The translations under genes and the position numbers were made by a program. Source: Caprella mutica (taxonomy: Eukaryota > Arthropoda > Malacostraca > Amphipoda > Caprellidae). From it: a stretch of DNA of 64,000 nt. The stretch's first letter is position 1. The number at the start of each line of letters is the position of its first letter. Below are positions 58,466-64,000 of the stretch, one piece after another. Where the stretch lies: positions 372,001-436,000 of the forward strand of contig CANNZV010000502.1 of NCBI GenBank assembly GCA_947561585.1. The letters are read 5' to 3'. The notes under the pieces were generated by a model, which was not told the DNA's origin, ran no database searches, and worked only from the letters and a program-made list of their open reading frames with translations.

Positions 58466-60596
58466 AATATTACTTCAACACTGACTATATTAATTGCAAA
58501 CTAAATAATGCATTAACAAATTTAAAATAATATTTGCTGTCAGCAAATTAGTTCAGTGATTACGTAGATTAGTTTCTAAGACATTCATTTCTTATTATAT
58601 TAATAAATTCAAGGGCAATACAGATCTTTGAAAATTCAATTTACGTGAATCAAATTTTTAAAAGTCGTAAGTTTGAATCTTGACCGAATTGATAACTCCG
58701 CATTTTAATAACATTTAATAAGAAATTGAAGAAGCTTCAACCATTCATTGTTCTATTGCAATATCTGACTCACAAAGAAAAAAACTTCATATTCTTCCTA
58801 CAGATTTAATTTGAAATCAGAAAAGAAAAGATATAATATAAAATAGAATATTAAAAACACAAAAAAAAACAGTATTTTGAATTCTTCTTGCATGACAATA
58901 TTTTCCTCTTCATCGCTTTGAATTATATGAAATAATAACAATAATTTAGGTGAAATCTCGCCGGACGTCACATTAAACTGTTCTATTTCAAAGAACTAAA
59001 AAAACAAAAAAACAATTATTCAAGATTTATAAAATTTCATTTATAGTTTGATTCACTTTATGAAACAATATGCAAATATCTATGTTTTAAGTTCTCAAAG
59101 TAATGATAATCAAATAAGACTTCCACAAGGAGCGATATTCTCCCCAACAATTTACAACAATTACTATGAAGTTATTGGAACATTTCACTTCCAATGAATG
59201 AGTCTATCAACTTTTTCTTAGTTTATAATTTACTCCTTCAATCGCAGTGATAATTGAAAATGAAAAGAAAAAGTTTACAGAAACTGTAAATAAATAAATG
59301 CAATCTTTGGAATATTTAGTATATAAATACTACAAAAATACCTGGATTACATTTCTGATATTTTAAGTATTATTAATTAGAGCATTAAATAGCTATATTT
59401 CTTCCCCTGTCGTGCTTCGTTGATATCATAACTTAAATGGAAATAGAAAATGTTGATATAATATTTTAATAAATAATTCAAAAACGGCTACTATATCTTT
59501 CGTGGATATATTTCCATAAAACTGATTTACGTTTTTAGTAGAGATGTTTATACTACTTTTGAATTCACAATATTTTTCAATTTATTTTTACTGTTTTTCC
59601 TAACTTTGATGTATAATAACATTCATGTCCTACATCTAATCTAACTTCGGTTCTTCATATTTTTTCGTGACAATCTCTATAATGATCAGAAGCAACTCAT
59701 GATAATATAAGTCTCATCAACTTCCAAATTTACTACACATTTTAAGGCGATAATTCGAGTTCGGAAATGTTGAGATGTTGCCAAGAAGTTAACCAAGTCT
59801 ATCGTGAGGCTCAGATAAATATGCCAGAATGCGGACCTGTTTATTGCTGATCGCAGAACTAGCACTAACTCTACAATATTTCACAGTTTAACGATATCAA
59901 CAAAAATCTAAATCACTTCCGATTTAATATTTATTGCACTATAAATATTTGAGTTGGGTTTTGATATTGTAAATAACGAAAGATATCTTTTTCAAATTTT
60001 CAAACAAGGCATAAATGTTGATTTGCAACATTATTAATTAGACATAAATAATGAGAAATCAAGCTTATCATATATAGAGGAAAAAACTCGGAAAATGTAC
60101 AATAACGTACTGTTAAAGATATTGTCTTGAAATTACTCCTTCCACACGAATATATATTATCAACCACTGGATTCAGTTTTTCATATATATGAGCATTTCA
60201 AGAATATAATTCTTGCAGTTTTCGATCAAAAATTTGGGATGAATATAAAAATGTTTTTAATGAAAAAAAATTATATATTTGTCTAAAAATTGTATCAAAT
60301 GAATTTTGGAAGAAAGTAGACTTCACTTGATTACATACAATGAGGATGTACATTGCACAATTGCATAATAAATTTATTTCACTGCTGGAACGGGTAAAAT
60401 ATTATTCAATATATACTGTAGATTTACCCCATTAGTGTGTGCGGAACGGAAAACTGACGGGAAAAAATTGCCAGTCACAAATTACTTCATTTGTGTGTTT
60501 TATGGCTTTTTGCACATTCTAACAACATCTTCATTTACAAAAAGGGCGTTTGTCCTTCGTTAAGAAGTTGAGAGGTCATTATTTGCTAATTAAGCA
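58466..60596. other. 2.1 kb AT-rich DNA without a recognised gene
   Basis: No open frame with a domain, array or inverted pair was recognised. Confidence 0.4.
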
Positions 60597-60755
60597 ATAA
60601 TGTATTTTCAAATTCCTGATTACTAAATTCCTAATTACTGAATTCCTTATTACTAAATTCCTAATAACTAATTTCCTAATTACTAATTTCCAAATTACTA
60701 ACTTCCAAATTACTAATTTCCTAATTACTAAATTACTAATTACGATTTAATTCCC
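60597..60755. repeat. Short tandem repeat, 16-18 bp unit
   Basis: About nine degenerate copies of CTAATTACTAAATTC (variants CTGATTACTAAATTC, CAAATTACTAACTTC). Confidence 0.85.
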
Positions 60756-61267
60756 TAATAGCTATTTCTGTATAAATTTCATAGGTTAAATTCCTCTATT
60801 AATTTAATTTCTGTTAACATTCTAAATAATTGCATTACATAACCTTTCAGTTACTTATTTTCTCTGTATTTCAATAAATCTTACCATTTCTTTATTCCAT
60901 TTCAGGCGATGGTTAGCGGGACTGCAGTTCTAGCTTTCGTCACTGAGTCCCGTACTGCTCCTTTACAATTATTACCAAAATAGTAAACCTTATAGCCATA
61001 TAAAACTCATTCAGTTTATTATTAATAAGGATATAATCAAATAATAATTTAATGACTGCGTATTAATTGTTTAACAATAGTAAATCATAGGAATAGATTA
61101 CAAATTTCTTAGTATTGGAAATTATTCGTCAATTTGAAATAAATTAATCTAAACATTCTGCCTACACAGCTTAAAATGAAATTTTTCAACATATCAAAAC
61201 AATTGGTAAATGATAATAATTATTTATACATTTTGAACCTGAAGTCATATTGGTAAATAACTGCTAC

Positions 61268-61445
61268 CCGGTAAATTTCTCAAAAATAATTGCTCGTAAA
61301 ACAATTGCTCGAATGAAAAATTATTCGAGCTGCGACTGCGACATTATGTATACTTTAAATTGTTTGAATAGAAAACAGGCATTTTATCATTTCACTTCCC
61401 AAATTAGTCATTCGAGTAATGGTTTTTGAGCAATTTACCAAGAAC
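61268..61445. mobile_element. Iterated-terminus MITE (GCTCGA type)
   Basis: Left CGGTAAATTTCTCAAAAATA, ATTGCTCGTAAAACA, ATTGCTCGAATGAAAA, ATTATTCGAGC; right, inverted, CGGTTCTTGGTAAATTGCTC, AAAAACCATTACTCGAATGAC. The layout is that of the 46.2-kb MITE. Flanking AATAACTG and AATAATTG could be an imperfect 8-bp duplication. Confidence 0.6.
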
Positions 61446-61861
61446 CGAATTAATAATTGAATAAAGTACGAGAGTATTCAGTAACTCTTGTCGATATTGT
61501 AATAATAGGAATTGTAGGATACATGCAATTATGAAATCTGTGTGAGGCGATATTGTTAGTTAGATTTAGATATTCAGATTGAAAACTCAACAGAAAATAA
61601 TATTATGATAAACATTAAAATTAATTGTTGTTATGATAAATTGAAATAAATTGTTATTAACAAATTTACTTACTTGAAAATTAATATTTATTTCAAAATA
61701 TTTGAACAAAACACCAATTTCATTAAATATAATATTTGCTAAACCCGCACCAACTTAAATATGACAGACTATTATTTTTCATATTATTTAATTCAATTTA
61801 TCAAAGAGCTACTTAAACAGTGAAGTTTAATAATTTGAAAAATTTAATAATTTCCTGATGC

Positions 61862-61985
61862 AGACATTTCGTCGACAAAATATTGTCGACGAAAAGTTCA
61901 TCGACAGCAATAATTATCTCCAGGAAAAATTTGTCAACAGGAAAATTCATCGATAGAGAAATTCCACGACTTGAAAATTTGTAGC
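61862..61985. repeat. Iterated words of TCGACGAAAA type
   Basis: CATTTCGTCGACAAAATATT, GTCGACGAAAAGTTCATCGACAG, GGAAAAATTTGTCAACAG, GAAAATTCATCGATAGAG, AAATTCCACGACTTGAAAATTTG: six or more degenerate words about 17-20 bp apart. No partner end was identified; TCCTGTCGACAAAG near 62970-62983 is a possible trace. Confidence 0.5.
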
Positions 61986-62309
61986 CAGGCTTAAATTTCC
62001 GACGTGTATAATTATTAATATTGTGTAAAATATTAATTTCAATGAACTAGTAAAACTAATTAGCTGGTTATAGAGTATAAACTGTAAATTTCCGTTAAGT
62101 GAATTGTTTTAATTACAAATAATATGGAAATAGAGCAAACACTGTATAATTAATTAGCTAACAATAACAGGTTGCGAGAGTGCAATGTTTAAATCTCGCC
62201 GTGCAGTTTTACAAACTGTTACGTAAAAAGGTTGTCATTTCCATTTTTGTCGAGGTATAATGCGATCTATTTAAAGCACAGGCTAAAGTGTCTAACCTAA
62301 TCTAAAACA

Positions 62310-62438
62310 GAATTCACGCTTTATCTTCGCATATTAGCTGCTCTAGCATATGTTGTGGAAGAGTTCGAAGAATTAGTTGATTCAGATGCTGTAGATGCTG
62401 AAACTCAACCACTCTCAGACTATTTTGAAGACTCTTGA
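62310..62438 (+). pseudogene. Fragment resembling a MULE-type transposase C-terminus
   Basis: After an acceptor-like CTAAAACAG the frame reads EFTLYLRILAALAYVVEEFE, ELVDSDAVDAETQPLSDYFE and DS before TGA at 62436-62438. PRxLxALAFVP…V…FExL….LLDYFEDxxIG is a recurrent stretch in MULE-domain transposase-like proteins of invertebrates, and the spacing here fits. No catalytic region is present. It could also be a chance match; the segment is only 43 codons. Confidence 0.4.
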
Positions 62439-63065
62439 AATTGGTCTCACAAATCGCAGACTTAAAGAAACCCGTATTATCATTTATAAATGAATAATGC
62501 TACAAATATACCATATTTACGTGAATTTGCCCAACATTTTAACTTTATTGTAAGATTTGGTGCAATCAAAAAACTTTTGTTACATATATTTATGAATTCC
62601 AGATGAAATTGTTTGATTCCTTGTTTGAAATGAAGAGTTTTTTTAATATTCCTAACCCACTCACATTCTTTAAATATTTCTATCAAATTTTTATGGTATA
62701 TTTATTAGGAAATGATATTAGACAATTTTGTATGTACATCTAATATTTTTTTCAATAAAATATATTTTTGTTTTGATTACTTAATGTCAACCACTTATAT
62801 ATTTTAATATGCGAATGTATCAGTAGAAGTTTAAAAAATTAACTTAAACGATATTTAGTCTTCAAAGCTTCTCTATAGCCACCTCATTATTATTACTAGC
62901 TCATTGAAATTATTAACCTAAATAATAGTGGAAATGAATCCCGATGAAAAAAATCGGTCTGGTGCCAAATATTCCTGTCGACAAAGTGCAAAACTCATGT
63001 CAGCAAATTAATGCCTATGAATTTTCATAGACCCAATATTTATTGATTCTTTTCACTCATATTAT
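62439..63065. other. AT-rich stretch without a recognised gene
   Basis: The 68-codon minus-strand frame at 62480-62686 has no recognised domain. Nothing else was seen. Confidence 0.35.
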
Positions 63066-64000
63066 CATATAATAAGCAGTATTATTATAAGCAGTAACTC
63101 TTTTCTCTGATAGTACATTATCACAGTAACTCTTTTCTCTGATAGTACATCATCAAAGCGACTCTTTTCTCTGATAGTACATCATCACAGTGACTCTTTT
63201 CACTGATAGTACATTATCACAGTAACTCTTTTCTCTGATAGTACATCATTACAGTGACTCTTTTCTCTGATATTACATCATCACAGTGACTCTTTTCTCT
63301 GATAGTACATCATCACAGTGACTCTTTTCTCTGATAGTACATTATCACAGTAACTCTTTTCTCTGATAGTACATCATCACAGCGACTCTTTTCTCTGATA
63401 GTACATCATCACAGTAACTCTTTTCTCTGATAGTATATCATTACAGTAACTCTTTTCTCTAATAGTACATCAACACAGTGACTCTTTTCTCTGATAGTAC
63501 ATCATCACAGTGACTCTTTTCTCAGATAGTACATCATCACAGTGACTCTTTTCTCTGATAGTACATCATCACAGTAACTCTTTTCTCTAATAATACATCA
63601 TCACAGTGACTCTTTTCTCTGATAGTACATCATCGCAGTGACTCTTTTCTCTGATAGTACATCATCAAAGTGACTCTTTTCTCTGATAGTACATCATCAC
63701 AGTGACTCTTTTCTCTGATAGTACATCATCACAGTGACTCTTTTCTCTGATAGTACAACATCAAAGTGACTCTTTTCTCTGATAGTACATCATCACAGTG
63801 ACTCTTTTCTCTGATAGTACATCATCACAGTGACTCTTTTCACTGATAGTACATCACTACAGTGACTCTTTTCTCTGATAGTACATCATCACAGTGACTC
63901 TTTTCTCTGATGATACATCATCACAGTGACTCTTTTCTCTGATTGTACATCATCAAAGTGACTCTTTTCTCTGATAGTTCATCATCACAGTGACTCTTTT
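63066..64000. repeat. 32-bp satellite array, continues beyond the window
   Basis: About 28 copies of a 32-bp unit with CAGTGACTCTTTTCTCTGAT and AGTACATCATCA. Copies differ by single bases (CAGTAAC, AAAGTGAC, ATTATCACAG, TTCACTGAT). The first two units are more diverged. The right edge is not in the window. Confidence 0.97.

Overview
This is a eukaryotic, intron-scale, strongly AT-rich window (roughly 70% A+T by eye) with no confident host protein-coding gene. What can be recognised is almost all mobile DNA: Tc1/mariner-type DNA transposons (including two DD37D 'maT' copies), hAT-like and TTAA-flanked MITEs, a LINE with a PHD finger, reverse transcriptase and restriction-like endonuclease, an older endonuclease-type LINE, a Penelope-like fragment, and about eight tandem-repeat arrays. 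The mix fits an invertebrate, most plausibly an arthropod; maT and Tc1 density of this kind is familiar from copepods such as sea lice, but that is a guess from memory of such genomes, not something the window proves.

Layout. 1-2.6 kb: decayed LINE (ORF1-like coiled coil, then an endonuclease domain) broken by a hAT-like MITE with an exact 8-bp target duplication. 2.87-4.16 kb: maT transposon with perfect 27-bp inverted repeats but a transposase broken once by frameshift and once by a stop. 4.2-10.4 kb: mostly unrecognised AT-rich DNA with two weak exon candidates. 10.4-12.6 kb: internally deleted copy of the RT/RLE LINE fused to a 5'-truncated maT. 12.7-14.25 kb: TTAA-flanked, piggyBac-like non-autonomous element holding a MITE and a long palindrome. 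17.7-19.8 kb: a 2.1-kb TA-flanked element with a 15-bp word repeated at the ends and inside. 20.0-20.5 kb: 22-bp tandem array. 20.9-22.05 kb: mariner-type element with long inverted repeats. 23.4-25.1 kb: inverted-repeat element with a GC-rich hairpin element inside. 26.3 kb: second hAT-like MITE.

29.8-34.1 kb: 34-bp tandem array followed by the best-preserved gene of the window, an RT/RLE LINE ORF of about 800 codons ending in a poly(A) tail. 35.0-37.8 kb: Tc1 element with about 210-bp inverted repeats, interrupted by a nested mariner-type element. 38.4-39.1 kb: foldback. 39.7-40.3 kb: degenerate repeat with AGGTCAAGGTCA words. 40.9-42.5 kb: 20-bp satellite. 42.7-62 kb: several elements whose ends are built from short iterated words (GGCCGAA, TCGCCG, TCCACTG, GCTCGA, TCGACGA types), two of them with exact 8-bp target duplications, plus a Penelope-like GIY-YIG fragment, a TTAA MITE, more tandem arrays and a MULE-like fragment. 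63.1-64.0 kb: 32-bp satellite running off the window.

The genes do not form a host pathway. Their relations are those of insertion history: nested elements give a relative order (mariner-type into Tc1 at 35.3 kb; MITE into the TTAA element at 12.8 kb; mariner-type into the iterated-terminus element at 50.9 kb). The most interesting pattern is the set of elements with iterated-word termini and the tandem arrays that repeatedly sit beside them.
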